A DNA stretch of 64,000 nucleotides. Source: Sinanaerobacter sp. ZZT-01 (GTDB lineage Bacteria; Bacillota; Clostridia; Peptostreptococcales; Anaerovoracaceae). The notes under the pieces were generated by a model. That model was given only the letters and a program-made list of their open reading frames with translations, was not told where the DNA came from and did no database searches. Location of the stretch: NCBI RefSeq assembly GCF_035621135.1, contig NZ_CP141728.1, forward strand, positions 434,001 to 498,000, written 5' to 3'. The position numbers were made by a program, and so were the translations under genes. This document shows positions 46,037-56,413 of the stretch, in pieces. Every line of letters starts with the position of its first letter. The first letter of the stretch is position 1.

Positions 46037-46544
46037 ATTATTTTCTCCTATAAGTTATTTTCATGAGTAGAGGCCGCTCTCATTCACATTTCAGGTTTTC
46101 GTACTTTGTCATAAAACAAATGAATATTACCGTTTTAATACAATCTATTCTTTTGTCTACATCCAACCTGACCACACAACCTCGGAAAAATCAAAAAACA
46201 TCCCAATCGACCACACACGAACCGCTGACATCTAACCTGACCACTCGCCAAGTGCCGACATCTAAATCGCTCTGTCACGTTCAAAATCATGCCTTTTGAC
46301 TTGTTTCCATGAAGCGATATTTTTGCGATTTTCACACATCCGATTTTTACTCTTAATCCTCGAAAAGCCCTTGTTTACTGGACTTTTCATACACTCACTT
46401 ATCCACCCTTGACATCAATACTACCGTCTCAACGTGTGTAGATGCTGTGAATCCGATTTTAGAAAGGCGCATTTTTTCCTTGGCGTAGGCAATAGAATAA
46501 TTAATGCATACATAAAAAAATACAACCTTCGCGTATAAAAATGT
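46037..46544. other. 508-base intergenic region with degenerate repeats and hairpin
   Basis: No gene seen. Four degenerate copies beginning ACATC, with core ACATCTAACCTGACCAC, start at 46159, 46198, 46228 and 46258 (steps of 39, 30 and 30 bases). A hairpin with TTGTTTACT in the loop lies at 46362-46388. The region may hold regulatory sites or an old recombination junction. Confidence 0.5.
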
Positions 46545-47858
46545 TTAAATTAAATCCTCTGTATAAGTACCGCCAATTGTCTCCATGAAAATATTTCGGA
46601 ATGGCACATCAAGTGATGCGCATACAAGGTCAGCCCACACCGTAGGTACGAGATTGCTGCCCCTGGCGCACCATATCTTGTAATGCATATTTCCGTATAC
46701 TCCGATGGAAACACCGGTCAACTTTTCTGCATCGCGATATTTAGCTTCAAAGATTTCTCTGCCGTACTGGTTTACAGAAAAGTCTATATGCTCAAATGTC
46801 TCACTCGCCGGATAGTATGTCCCGTGAATATAATTAGTCATGATTACTTGCTCAGCGTCTACAAATATATCAGGATTCCAGAGTTGTTCGACATTCACAT
46901 GGTAGAACTCTGCCCCAGTTTCATCAGCTCCGCGCTTGATGTAAACAAAGATTTTATGTAGCGTTTGAGGATCGAAATGTACTATAGTTTCTTTGCCGCT
47001 CTTCATCTGCTCAGTGATATTATCGAAGTTTAGTGTAATGCCACGCCATTTTTGAAAATCCACTGTAGCCGTGCTAACCATTCGTGAATAGGGTACTGCG
47101 AGATTTTCGTCGCACCGTGTAAGTATCTGCACAGGTGGCTTTATTCTCTGAATTATCTCAATAGTTTTAGGCACATCGGATACAGGACCCCCTATCGATG
47201 TATCAAGGAAAATATTGTAAAGATAGTATTTATCATTCACCCTGAACCCTTGCCGTTCAAATTCCGCATCTGTCACATCACTCAGGCCATATTTATCAAT
47301 AGGCAATATCAGTTTTTCATAATTTACGATCTCATCTATATCATGAATCCTGTGAGCAAAGCTTTCCATAAGCGTGAAAATAAAGAGAAAAACAAGGCGT
47401 TCCTCATCAATATGGAAGTTGCCCAAATAGCTTATTTTCCCTTCGATGGCGTTAGAAGCAGCGACCATATGCTCCATCTTGTTGCGACCGGCATAAGTTA
47501 TTATCTTACCGCAAGTGGCTATATACATCCGACTCCCATTATGAGGATTCCCTAGATCATCAGGGTCAATACTTAGACAATACCGCAATAATTCTTCAGC
47601 ATCAACATCTGCAGCATTAATCATCACACGAAATTTATCAGCTGCATCCAACACAGGAGCCGGGATTTCGGCATTAGGTGTAAAAAACAGATATGTAGGT
47701 ACCGAGTAATATTTTAGAAATGTATTAGGATATCTAATACTAAAAACACCGCCGTGGGGCGCTTTTTTCATTGACCGTAAGTAATAATTGATTTTCCAGA
47801 ACTCTGGCGTTGTAGCAATACTCTGTATGAGACTCTTCAGTTTTTCTGACAATACCAT
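46545..47858 (-). CDS. Unknown defence-island protein (437 aa)
   Basis: No family recognised. Soluble, mixed alpha/beta, no Walker, nuclease or TIR motif noticed. Strong ribosome site (GGAGGGGATGAAAA-ATG). Lies within the AT-rich minus-strand island between the SEC-C gene and the HEPN-like gene. Codon use is slightly less AT-rich than its neighbours. Confidence 0.6.
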   Translation of the reverse strand: MVLSEKLKSLIQSIATTPEFWKINYYLRSMKKAPHGGVFSIRYPNTFLKYYSVPTYLFFTPNAEIPAPVLDAADKFRVMINAADVDAEELLRYCLSIDPDDLGNPHNGSRMYIATCGKIITYAGRNKMEHMVAASNAIEGKISYLGNFHIDEERLVFLFIFTLMESFAHRIHDIDEIVNYEKLILPIDKYGLSDVTDAEFERQGFRVNDKYYLYNIFLDTSIGGPVSDVPKTIEIIQRIKPPVQILTRCDENLAVPYSRMVSTATVDFQKWRGITLNFDNITEQMKSGKETIVHFDPQTLHKIFVYIKRGADETGAEFYHVNVEQLWNPDIFVDAEQVIMTNYIHGTYYPASETFEHIDFSVNQYGREIFEAKYRDAEKLTGVSIGVYGNMHYKIWCARGSNLVPTVWADLVCASLDVPFRNIFMETIGGTYTEDLI

Positions 47859-47967
47859 TTTTCATCCCCTCCTTTCTGGAGTAGTATTTTTTCTAAATCA
47901 ATATTAAGCACTATATTATTTGCATCTTCATAATACATAACTATTGTCCATGTGAACAATCACTTCT

Positions 47968-48549
47968 TTATGCTTTATACTGACCACAGCATTTTTTATA
48001 CTTAATTCCAGATTGGCATGGACATGGATCATTACGACCAACCTTCTGATTCAATAACACCTCTATTTCATACATTCTTTTAAACATCGTGGTTGTTAAT
48101 GTGTATGTATTACCATTGGACTCTGCAGCTATTTGGTCACGTTCATTAAAGAGAGAAATAAATTCTGCCACTAACGGGGATGAAGTCAATTCTTTTCGGA
48201 TACTGGGTATTATATTACCTCCATACACCATCTGGGGTTCGATTAAAAACAAGATCGACTTTTCATCATTGATGTGAGGAGTAATGTCTATTAAATTACC
48301 ATTTGGAGACTTCCACACAGCATGTGCTTCTGCTTCGATTAAAACGTTTGCTCTTTGCCAAATGCATCTACCGAATACGCTTTGACCACCATATTCTTTA
48401 ACATATTCAGCGACGTTCGGAAAGCACTCATTAAAACGACTATTTGAACTTGCTTTTACTGGAACATATATAGGTTGATATTCAGATATAGATTGACACA
48501 GCTCCATAATCTGCTCTGTAATAATTTGTGGAGTAGCTATTTTACCCAT
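47968..48549 (-). CDS. SEC-C motif protein
   Basis: 193 residues from ATG 48549 (AGGAG at 8 bases); a longer frame would overlap the next gene by 41 bases. The C-terminus is a SEC-C zinc motif ([17 protein letters not shown]), a Cys-rich knuckle found in SecA, in metal-dependent enzymes and in many defence-linked proteins. The N-terminal 150 residues are not recognised. Follows the tandem HEPN-like gene; likely same operon as Gabija. Confidence 0.75.
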   Translation of the reverse strand: MGKIATPQIITEQIMELCQSISEYQPIYVPVKASSNSRFNECFPNVAEYVKEYGGQSVFGRCIWQRANVLIEAEAHAVWKSPNGNLIDITPHINDEKSILFLIEPQMVYGGNIIPSIRKELTSSPLVAEFISLFNERDQIAAESNGNTYTLTTTMFKRMYEIEVLLNQKVGRNDPCPCQSGIKYKKCCGQYKA

Positions 48550-48589
48550 TCGATAATCTCCTATCAACGTTTTAACCGACAAAATGTTT

Positions 48590-49789
48590 TTAATAATAGC
48601 CACTGTAATAAGAATGCATTTCTGATTCATAATCCGCTATAGCATCTAACATTGAATCACAGCCCTCAAAAAAATTTAACAATGCCCGCATAAATTCGTA
48701 TATATTCTTCAAGTCAAACAGTCTATTATTAATTCTATATTCCAAGCTATAGGATGTTGGGTACCTAAAGTTATCTCCATTTTTATCAATTCTACTAATT
48801 ACATCTAACTGCTTTTCTACAATATCGATTATATCCGTATCTTGTCCCTGTTCATTAGCATAATATAAAATAACCGGTTTTACATTCTTCCACAGATCTT
48901 TTTTTATTAGGTGACTCTTCCTTTTTGAAAAAAAATCATGCTTTGATACACCTTTTTCAACCCTGCTGTAAAAAAGTCTCTTCAAGCACAGTTCTAATGC
49001 ATTTCTTAACGTAAACATCAATGGATATAGCTTCTCTTCATTATGTAGCTCTTTATTTTTAAAAATGAAATCTGAAACCGCAATATAACCTGTTATCTTC
49101 ACATGAAATCCTTCATCGGTCAAACTCTGCCACAAATAACAATTGCCGATTCCATGTGACGCCATAATAAAGAACTCTGGCTTAAGATTATTATCAAAAC
49201 TATCATCCGGACTTACTATACCACATTCTATACACTTTTTAATAAGGGCAAATGCCTGGAGTAAATTATTTGCTACATCTACATTATCAATAAACTTATT
49301 CCTGTATTTAGAAAGAAAATCGTCCTCAAATGGAAAACGAAACATATCTGATTGTGCATCTACTAATTCTAGAGAAATGAAGTATTCTTCCAACCATTGC
49401 TTTTCTTCTTGTGTTAAATAATTCTCTTTATTATAAGAATAATACTCTGCCCAAAGTGCAGATAAATTATGGCAACATTTTTCAAAAGCAGATTGCATTT
49501 CAGATTTCTTTGTACATGTTCTGCATAATAGCGCCTTTAGTCCCAACTCCATACTTTGCCTGATCATAAAAATTCCAGTTAGAAACCACATATCAGACTT
49601 AACATTATCGTGACCACTTTCAATAACGTTATTAAAGACCTGAAAGCCGCAATTATAGAATTGATACGATAGATTTTTATAATCCCAAAATGGTTTCTTA
49701 CTCCATTTTACTTCAACTTGATACTCAGCATTATCTACTTTTTCAAAATCCATATTTTCTGAAGGCCATAACCACTTCTCTGAATCCAT
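48590..49789 (-). CDS. Tandem HEPN-like protein of the Gabija operon
   Basis: 399 residues made of two similar halves. Each has an Arg-rich helix ([13 protein letters not shown] near 75; [13 protein letters not shown] near 260), then H-x-L/LW, then an acidic stretch leading to FRFP/FRYP (near 145 and 342). This looks like an internal duplication of a helical HEPN-type module; canonical Arg-x4-His is not clear, so it could be a sensor or scaffold rather than an RNase. Good ribosome site GAGGTGAAAAT. Overlaps nothing, 92 bases after gajB. Confidence 0.6.
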   Translation of the reverse strand: MDSEKWLWPSENMDFEKVDNAEYQVEVKWSKKPFWDYKNLSYQFYNCGFQVFNNVIESGHDNVKSDMWFLTGIFMIRQSMELGLKALLCRTCTKKSEMQSAFEKCCHNLSALWAEYYSYNKENYLTQEEKQWLEEYFISLELVDAQSDMFRFPFEDDFLSKYRNKFIDNVDVANNLLQAFALIKKCIECGIVSPDDSFDNNLKPEFFIMASHGIGNCYLWQSLTDEGFHVKITGYIAVSDFIFKNKELHNEEKLYPLMFTLRNALELCLKRLFYSRVEKGVSKHDFFSKRKSHLIKKDLWKNVKPVILYYANEQGQDTDIIDIVEKQLDVISRIDKNGDNFRYPTSYSLEYRINNRLFDLKNIYEFMRALLNFFEGCDSMLDAIADYESEMHSYYSGYY

Positions 49790-49881
49790 ATTTTCACCTC
49801 ACCAACAGCCCGATACGCCATTACTTTCATATTCGCCTGAATTGTTCTAATAAAACCCTCAAGAGCTTTATTTTTACAGCT

Positions 49882-51810
49882 TTAGTCTACAACTTTTATC
49901 GTCCAACCTGTATCTTGCAATGATTTTTGTGTCTTATCATCAACAAACTCTATTGGCATTGCAAGACATAATAAAGCTTTCGCACGCGTCATAGCTACAT
50001 ACTGGCACTTTAAGCGACTATGATTTGACCCCACAGATTTGGGTGGCTTATTGCATAGATATTTAAGTATAGCTTTCATGTTGTGAGCTTTTGAATAGGT
50101 TTCTAATACCAAAGTAGCCAAATGTGTTCTTCCTTTTACTGAATGAATACTGCCGAACTCCAAGTCAACGCAACGTTGACTTATTTTATCCTCAAAAACA
50201 TAATGATTTGGTATCACTTGTGGTATTGCTTCTTGGGTAGTACAACTGAAATAGTCTTCATTTGTCCATGCTATAAATTCCTTAACTTTTTCACTTATTG
50301 TCAAATCAAGTCCTTTTAAAATATCTTTCAAAATGCTAACTATACTTTGCCACTCTTCCTCTTTCGAAATATCAGCAGAAGACAATACATAAAAATCCTT
50401 TCGTATCTCCAACTGTTTTTCTTCAGGAAATTGTTTTATAATTGATAAAAAAGGATTATTGGTTGCTGCTATTAAATTTTGACCTTTTGCCTTGTTGATA
50501 AGTCTTCGGATACCTTTTGCAATCCATTCTATTTGGGCGCATAATTCATTGTTTTTTTCAAATTCAAAGCGTCCCATTCTAAAATATTCTATAAGGCTAT
50601 TTGGATTTATACTTTTGCTTGCTCTTCTAGCTTCATAATTCGGCCAATAGTCATATATGCCTTTGGGAAATTGTTTTTCTGTAGTTTCGTCTTTCTTCAC
50701 ATGAACCATTCCAATAACATGGCATCCACGTTTCTTATTTTTCAACAATTCTTCATCAGAAAAAGTATCTAACAAAAGTTGTGCAAACTCCTCAATGACT
50801 TGTCCAACCTTATCTTTTGAGAATAAATAAAGTGTATGGCTACTTTGTTTCCCGGAAAAATCATTTTCTGTACCTTTCATTTGTTCCGCAGAAATAGCTA
50901 CAGTATTTGCTAAATGTGCTATTCTATTATCAAATCTTTTACTCTCACTCAACAACAGTGGTGATGGACGTGGGAACGCAGGTTGTTCAACGATCTCATT
51001 AACATAATTATAAATTGCTTGGTTGCTATCACCAAATCCCTGTCGAATCGTCATGCCGCTTGCTTCCGGAAATGCCTTATGAATTAGCTCCCATTGAAAT
51101 GAATTAGTATCTTGTGCTTCGTCAATAAAAATTATCGGAAATCGCTGCTGCAGTCCAACAGGTAGAGAATCACATTCATCAAACGCTTGCTTTGCATATA
51201 GCAACATCTCATCAAATGTAAAGTTTCCATCACTTTGAGACTTCTGTATTGCTTCTAAAATTTTCTGACGTGTTTCACCCTGTTTGTCCCAGTCTATACG
51301 TCCTATATTCCCATTGTAGCTACAAATTTGTGAGTCTCTATAGTTCTTCTCTAAATACACTCTTGTGCCACGAGGGAGCATATACCAGCGAGATTTTCTT
51401 ACAACATCTGAGTCAATCATATTCATGCAAAAGCCTTTTGATCGAATCCAAGGCAATGCAACAAATGTATCAAAAAAGGAATGAAGCGTCCCAATAAAGT
51501 GCGGGTACGCCAAAAGCTTTCTTCCAATATCTGTATTTCCTAATCGCTCTTCAATTTCTTCACGCGCAACATTTGTATGTGACAGAACACATATACCTGA
51601 ATTATTGTATGGCCATTTTCTTGCTAAAATTGCTAATTTTGCAATGAGCGTGGTCGTTTTTCCGCTTCCCGGAAACGCCTGGACATCTATTGATTCTAAG
51701 TTTTTAATTATGTTGACTCTATCATTATTAAAGCGAAATCCCATAATGGACTCAACCCAAGTAATATCGTCATCAGTAATTTTGATTTGCTCCAACCTTT
51801 CAATTCCCAT
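49882..51810 (-). CDS. gajB: Gabija GajB, UvrD/PcrA-like helicase
   Basis: 642 residues, superfamily 1 helicase: Walker A AFPGSGKTTTL near 48, Walker B FIDEAQDTNSFQW near 227, motif V HSVKGRTHLATL and motif VI VAMTRAKALL near 610. GajB works with GajA in the Gabija complex, where it senses nucleic acid or nucleotide state. It begins 3 bases after gajA with AGGGGA upstream, the normal gene order of Gabija. Confidence 0.87.
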   Translation of the reverse strand: MGIERLEQIKITDDDITWVESIMGFRFNNDRVNIIKNLESIDVQAFPGSGKTTTLIAKLAILARKWPYNNSGICVLSHTNVAREEIEERLGNTDIGRKLLAYPHFIGTLHSFFDTFVALPWIRSKGFCMNMIDSDVVRKSRWYMLPRGTRVYLEKNYRDSQICSYNGNIGRIDWDKQGETRQKILEAIQKSQSDGNFTFDEMLLYAKQAFDECDSLPVGLQQRFPIIFIDEAQDTNSFQWELIHKAFPEASGMTIRQGFGDSNQAIYNYVNEIVEQPAFPRPSPLLLSESKRFDNRIAHLANTVAISAEQMKGTENDFSGKQSSHTLYLFSKDKVGQVIEEFAQLLLDTFSDEELLKNKKRGCHVIGMVHVKKDETTEKQFPKGIYDYWPNYEARRASKSINPNSLIEYFRMGRFEFEKNNELCAQIEWIAKGIRRLINKAKGQNLIAATNNPFLSIIKQFPEEKQLEIRKDFYVLSSADISKEEEWQSIVSILKDILKGLDLTISEKVKEFIAWTNEDYFSCTTQEAIPQVIPNHYVFEDKISQRCVDLEFGSIHSVKGRTHLATLVLETYSKAHNMKAILKYLCNKPPKSVGSNHSRLKCQYVAMTRAKALLCLAMPIEFVDDKTQKSLQDTGWTIKVVD

Positions 51811-51813
51811 GAT

Positions 51814-53727
51814 TTATTCCCCTGCAACGTATTCTATTGCATCCACTAGATAACTTGGCAACATAGATTTTAACTCACTTACATTTCCTGTGAAAGCATC
51901 TTCAAGTTCAAATGCAAACTGTTGTGCAAAATCCGCTTTAGATGCGGTCTTCTTCGCAAAATATTTATAGAAATAAGAGGACCTATCCTCTAACGTAGGT
52001 AATGCTTTGATTGCTGTCTTAATATCATCTGTTTTTTTATCCCAATTTTGCTTAGCGTAGCTTACTTTAACTAATGCCCTAATTAAAGCCTCTTGCATTT
52101 TACTATGACTTAAGCCTGCAAAAGCCAAGTCATACTCCAAAGTCCAGTGATCTGCAATGTATGTTACAACCTGTTGTCCATCTGCTTTTTGCTTTATATT
52201 CTTAAGATGAGAGGTCGCTTCTTCCAACGTAAAATCCGCTTCTGCTCTCCAATTACGGTCTTCCTTTTTCGGCCATGTTGACGGATCTAGCGTATACTTT
52301 TCGTCAATACAAATACCAGGAGCACAGTTCGGCATAACATCTCTATCAGTAACACAGGCAACTTTAATGCCCCAAGTATCATCAATATTGGAACGTTGGA
52401 ATATTCTTGCATAGCGACGCAGACCTGTACTTCTAACATCAACTAATGAAGTTCCGAAATCCGTAAAGCTACATCCTAATAATTTGGCTATGGTGGGAAG
52501 TAACAGAGCTTCTCCAGGCCCTTCTACAATAATTACACTTCGTGCAAAAAACAAGTTGGCTTTTGTAGCATCCAAATACTTTTCCAAATACCTATAATCA
52601 TCATCATCCAACATTGTATGACCTTTTGCCAATGGAAGCACTTGCCCTTCTTTTACCATTACAATATTATCTATTTTTACCACAGAAGCTAACAATGGTG
52701 AATGTGTTGTAATAATTATCTGTTGTTGCTTGCTTTCTGCTTCATTTTCAAGAGACTGAATTAACTTTAGTTGCCGCTGGGCATGCACATGAGCTTCCGG
52801 CTCCTCAATAAGTAGGAACGATGATTTCTTTTCCGTTTCAGCTTCTTTATGTAAAAGTAGTTCACATGCCATACTCATAATATTACTCGTGCCCAATCCA
52901 ACTTTACCTTGCATAGCACTTGCATTTTTATCGACCGCCAAGTCAAGTTTTTCTAAAAGAGCCAATGTCTTTTGAAGATCATTGCTATTGGAACCTGCCA
53001 CCTCAAATCTTGTTTTGATGATATCTTTTTTTAGGAGCATTTGCTTACCTAATATTTCTGTCATATCATCATTTATTGACTTAAGAGAGGGATGAGCTGC
53101 CAACAAATTGTTTGATAAGTTTGTAATACCTACCAATGACAATTCATGTATATCCATTCCGTCTTGAAACTCACTTTTTCCTTGATTTAAACCCGGTATG
53201 TTTTGGACAATCTGAGATAAACGTGAATGCCTTCCGGCTTGCATATCACTATAAGCATCACGCAGGGCTCTTAAATATGTAATACGTAGCAGCTCACGAG
53301 CTTCCGAGGATGGGGCAGGGCCATTACCATCCTTACCTGTAGAAAATGAAGAAACTGGCCTGGGTGGTTTAAATGATAATAAATATTTACATTTCCAGTG
53401 CAAATACAAACAAGGCGTATTTACTGCTCCTTTCTTTTCATATGTCAAGCATTCCAAGAAGTAGGCTTGCTCATCTGGGGTCAAACTAGTGAATTTACAA
53501 CTAATACTAATTTCTCGAGAGATGTCCTCATTAAAAAAGTCATTTGTTTCTATACGAATCCAGCCGAAATCTGTTGTTCCAAGTACAATTCTGATAGCGT
53601 CCATTATAGCCGATTTACCTGAGTCATTTTCTCCTACCAAAACAGTTAAACCTGGATTAAAATTAATGATGTGCTCATCATCATTAAAACATCGAAAATT
53701 TTTTATTCGTAATGAAGACAAATACAT
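51814..53727 (-). CDS. gajA: Gabija GajA, OLD-family ATPase-nuclease
   Basis: 637 residues from ATG 53727, which has GGGAGGTGCAACT upstream; a longer frame to 53823 would overlap the next gene. ABC-type ATPase with Walker A GENDSGKSAIMDAI near 30, signature/Walker B LLIEEPEAHVHAQRQL near 315 and H-loop TTHSPLL, then a TOPRIM nuclease domain (VIIVEGPGEALLLP near 405, TDRDVMP). Class 2 OLD nucleases paired with a UvrD helicase are Gabija GajA. It nicks DNA when phage lowers nucleotide levels. Confidence 0.88.
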   Translation of the reverse strand: MYLSSLRIKNFRCFNDDEHIINFNPGLTVLVGENDSGKSAIMDAIRIVLGTTDFGWIRIETNDFFNEDISREISISCKFTSLTPDEQAYFLECLTYEKKGAVNTPCLYLHWKCKYLLSFKPPRPVSSFSTGKDGNGPAPSSEARELLRITYLRALRDAYSDMQAGRHSRLSQIVQNIPGLNQGKSEFQDGMDIHELSLVGITNLSNNLLAAHPSLKSINDDMTEILGKQMLLKKDIIKTRFEVAGSNSNDLQKTLALLEKLDLAVDKNASAMQGKVGLGTSNIMSMACELLLHKEAETEKKSSFLLIEEPEAHVHAQRQLKLIQSLENEAESKQQQIIITTHSPLLASVVKIDNIVMVKEGQVLPLAKGHTMLDDDDYRYLEKYLDATKANLFFARSVIIVEGPGEALLLPTIAKLLGCSFTDFGTSLVDVRSTGLRRYARIFQRSNIDDTWGIKVACVTDRDVMPNCAPGICIDEKYTLDPSTWPKKEDRNWRAEADFTLEEATSHLKNIKQKADGQQVVTYIADHWTLEYDLAFAGLSHSKMQEALIRALVKVSYAKQNWDKKTDDIKTAIKALPTLEDRSSYFYKYFAKKTASKADFAQQFAFELEDAFTGNVSELKSMLPSYLVDAIEYVAGE

Positions 53728-53800
53728 AGTTGCACCTCCCAGTTTTCTATATTCTGCATATATAAGCCATAATATAATCAAATAATTAAGGATCAATTCA

Positions 53801-54943
53801 TCAAAAAGTGGCCCTAAAGTCATCTAACATTTTTTTCAAAATAAGTGCATTTAAATAATCTTTTTTAAAAGCACTCATTACATATCCCTCTATATTAGGA
53901 AAATGTGGAAGCATACCTTCAAAATCATCAGCATTATAGTTAGCATAATTTTCTTTCACAAATTTATCAAATCTTACCTTCTCAATCTCTGATTCAAAGA
54001 TAAGTATGCACTCTAAGAAACGTCTCCTTGATGTTTGTTCCTCATCCATGTCATCAGTAATATAAAATTTATGAACGATATACTCTATTGACTCTTTAAT
54101 GAGATACTTGTAACTAATATCCCAATCCATTCTATTTCCGTCTAAAGATAGCCCTTCTATTTTAGGAGTAGCCGTGAAATATCGGCCTCCATCTAATGCT
54201 GCTCCTCCCAAAGAATCTAATAATGTTTGATGATAATAGAGATTGATATCATACCAGTGAGGACGACTATCATATTGCCCAAACAGATAGAACTCATAAC
54301 CGTCCCTGTCATCTGCAGCCGAGACCCGTTCTATTACAAATTCCGGTGCGTACTTATAATACCTTCTGGATTCATCAGCCGAGTCAACCCAATCTGATGG
54401 ACTTTGCAAATACAGAATGACACGTTCAAGTGCTGTCGCATCTATTCCAAAACGCTTCTTCCAAAGAGTTTCAATAATATTAATGTCAGCCGAAGAGTTT
54501 TTCGGCGTATTGGTATCCATAATGCGAACATATATGTTATTTGCATAAACTCCCTGATATTGTTCCGTCAAATAATACGGAGTATTGCGATCATTATGTA
54601 TGACTATTACATCAATAGATTTTTCAGATAAAAGAATTGATTGGACTGTAACAGTGGGTCTGATTCCACCGGCGAATTTCTTGTCACGCAAAAAAGATAC
54701 TAAATCTTGTGTTTTCTTCCGGTTAGAATCATCTACCATTTCTTGTATCTCATAATCTCTTTCTTCATCAACACCGATAATAATCAAGCCGTCTTGACTT
54801 GATAAATTATTTGCCATACAAATAATATCATGCAGAAGATCCGCCTTGTTGATATACCATTCCCGTTTAAAATCCCAATGGTCTCCTTCTTGTTTTAAGG
54901 AAATCAATTTGGCAACCTGCTCGGTTAAATCTTGTATATTCAT
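53801..54943 (-). CDS. Schlafen AlbA_2-domain protein
   Basis: 380 residues. N-terminal AlbA_2 domain (WDFKREWYINKADLLHDIICMANNLSSQDGLIIIGVDEE split as Glu-x-Lys and a Gly-rich strand, about 23-60; VYANNIYVRI near 130). These domains occur in Schlafen-like proteins and in many defence-linked regulators or nucleases. The remaining 240 residues are unassigned. Ribosome site AAGGAGATGGTCT-ATG; 73 bases before gajA, so probably cotranscribed with it. Confidence 0.75.
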   Translation of the reverse strand: MNIQDLTEQVAKLISLKQEGDHWDFKREWYINKADLLHDIICMANNLSSQDGLIIIGVDEERDYEIQEMVDDSNRKKTQDLVSFLRDKKFAGGIRPTVTVQSILLSEKSIDVIVIHNDRNTPYYLTEQYQGVYANNIYVRIMDTNTPKNSSADINIIETLWKKRFGIDATALERVILYLQSPSDWVDSADESRRYYKYAPEFVIERVSAADDRDGYEFYLFGQYDSRPHWYDINLYYHQTLLDSLGGAALDGGRYFTATPKIEGLSLDGNRMDWDISYKYLIKESIEYIVHKFYITDDMDEEQTSRRRFLECILIFESEIEKVRFDKFVKENYANYNADDFEGMLPHFPNIEGYVMSAFKKDYLNALILKKMLDDFRATF

Positions 54944-54954
54944 AGACCATCTCC

Positions 54955-55851
54955 TTAAGTTTGTTTCCTCACTGCTCCGCGTGTCTTAACCTGGAATTCA
55001 TCATATGTACTGTAATTTTTGATCCCCTGTGATTTCTGTTTCTTTCCCACTATGGTATTATCAATCCTTTTTTGTAGGAACTCACATAGATCTTCAAAAC
55101 GTTCATTAGGAGTTTCATCCCACTTAAAACCGATTTCTCTCTTTATCGCTTTGTAAAGCAAGGCATAATTCATTGGGCTCCTGTCCATGTTTTCAGTGGC
55201 CTTCTTGAATTCATGATATCTATCAATTAAATGTTTCACATAATTTTTCATATATGTATTACTGCCAATAGTGCCTTGAATCGGAGCTTTCTTGATATTT
55301 TGGTTCTTAGAGGTATTAATTGTAATGTTATTCCCTATGACAGAATCCTTAATGTTTGCAGCATGCACGGTAGTGCAGTTATCCGATCTTCCATTGTCTG
55401 GTGAAAGCTGGGGATAATGCTGAACAAATACTTTTTCATCTGATACAATCAATGCAATGATATCTTCCCAAAAAAGAATATCTACTGAAAATAACCCTTT
55501 TTCAAAATGCTGTAAATTTAGAACATTCACTTTTTCCTGTAGTTGGGCACTTTTCTTCATAGATGTAGCAATAATATAATGTGTCAACGAGGGGGTGAAT
55601 TCCTTTGCTTTGTCAATTTCCTGTTGAATTTGGGTATAAGTTAATCTTTCCACTTTTTTGCATTGAACTCCAACAAAAGAGGCATTTTTGTCCCGCAAAT
55701 AGACATCCACTCCATGCTGAGTTTGCCCGCCACTCCCAAATAAAGCAATCATGCAATTAGGCCATTTCATCCTTAAATAGCTCTCGACTAATCGCTCAAA
55801 GTCCTGCCAATTTTGTGGTTTTGGTATTTCCATATTCTTTAATATTGGCAT
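54955..55851 (-). CDS. Mrr-like restriction endonuclease
   Basis: 298 residues. N-terminal Mrr-type nuclease: FERLVESYLRMKW, FGSGGQTQHGVDVYL (Asp) and GVQCKKVE (Gln-x-Lys), about 18-70. A middle DSVIGNNITINTSKN stretch resembles a turn of beta-helix, and the C-terminal half is helical and charged, perhaps a sensing or oligomerisation part. It opens the Gabija operon after the XRE gene, with AGGAGGGGTGTCTT-ATG, and 11 bases before the AlbA_2 gene. Confidence 0.75.
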   Translation of the reverse strand: MPILKNMEIPKPQNWQDFERLVESYLRMKWPNCMIALFGSGGQTQHGVDVYLRDKNASFVGVQCKKVERLTYTQIQQEIDKAKEFTPSLTHYIIATSMKKSAQLQEKVNVLNLQHFEKGLFSVDILFWEDIIALIVSDEKVFVQHYPQLSPDNGRSDNCTTVHAANIKDSVIGNNITINTSKNQNIKKAPIQGTIGSNTYMKNYVKHLIDRYHEFKKATENMDRSPMNYALLYKAIKREIGFKWDETPNERFEDLCEFLQKRIDNTIVGKKQKSQGIKNYSTYDEFQVKTRGAVRKQT

Positions 55852-55937
55852 AAGACACCCCTCCTATATAACAAAACCAGTTGCTCAAAGTTATCTTGGT
55901 GTGGATTCTGAATTTATTCACTTCACAGGATGTAAAA

Positions 55938-56396
55938 TCAATCATGTATTCCATCCTCCTTTCCACCTAGTCCAAGATATTTTTCACGCAGATAGCCGGC
56001 CTGTTCCTCTGTAATTATACCTGACCAAAGGTCAGCATTAATGGCTCCATATAATTCATCCGACAGACAATCAAGATGCAGAACCTGTTCTTTTTCACCT
56101 TGCAGGTAATCCTTGATTGCCTTTTGAATGCTGCTGGATAATCCGGTTTCCAGATAGGTCTTTTTGTTGGGCTTACCATCCGGTGCGGTTTCTGTAGGTT
56201 CAGATTCCAGTTCCAGCAGTCCCTCAATGGAAAGACCAAGAGCCTTGGATAGCTTGGAAAGTGTTCCCGCTCCGCATCGGTCGAGATGTGTTTTTCCCGA
56301 ATATATGTCTGCGAGAGTCGCCCATGGAATCCCGCTGATTTTTGATAAACGATAGCGGGACATATTCATGTCCTGCATAAGCTGTTGTATTGTCAT
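55938..56396 (-). CDS. XRE-family repressor with C-terminal extension
   Basis: 152 residues from the ATG at 56396. Helix-turn-helix at 1-60 (MSRYRLSKISGIPWATLADIYSG, LSKLSKALGLSIEGLL); the rest is a helical extension. In-frame GTG (56405) and ATG (56402) lie at the predicted transcription start, so the mRNA has almost no leader. A palindrome overlaps its promoter, suggesting it represses itself. Located between recombinase triad 2 and the Gabija island; it may control either. Confidence 0.82.
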   Translation of the reverse strand: MTIQQLMQDMNMSRYRLSKISGIPWATLADIYSGKTHLDRCGAGTLSKLSKALGLSIEGLLELESEPTETAPDGKPNKKTYLETGLSSSIQKAIKDYLQGEKEQVLHLDCLSDELYGAINADLWSGIITEEQAGYLREKYLGLGGKEDGIHD

Positions 56397-56413
56397 TTTC
56401 ATCACCTGTTTCC

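Noticed and set aside
46159-46275. CRISPR array
   Set aside because: Repeats are degenerate, few, unevenly spaced, with no conserved spacers or cas genes.
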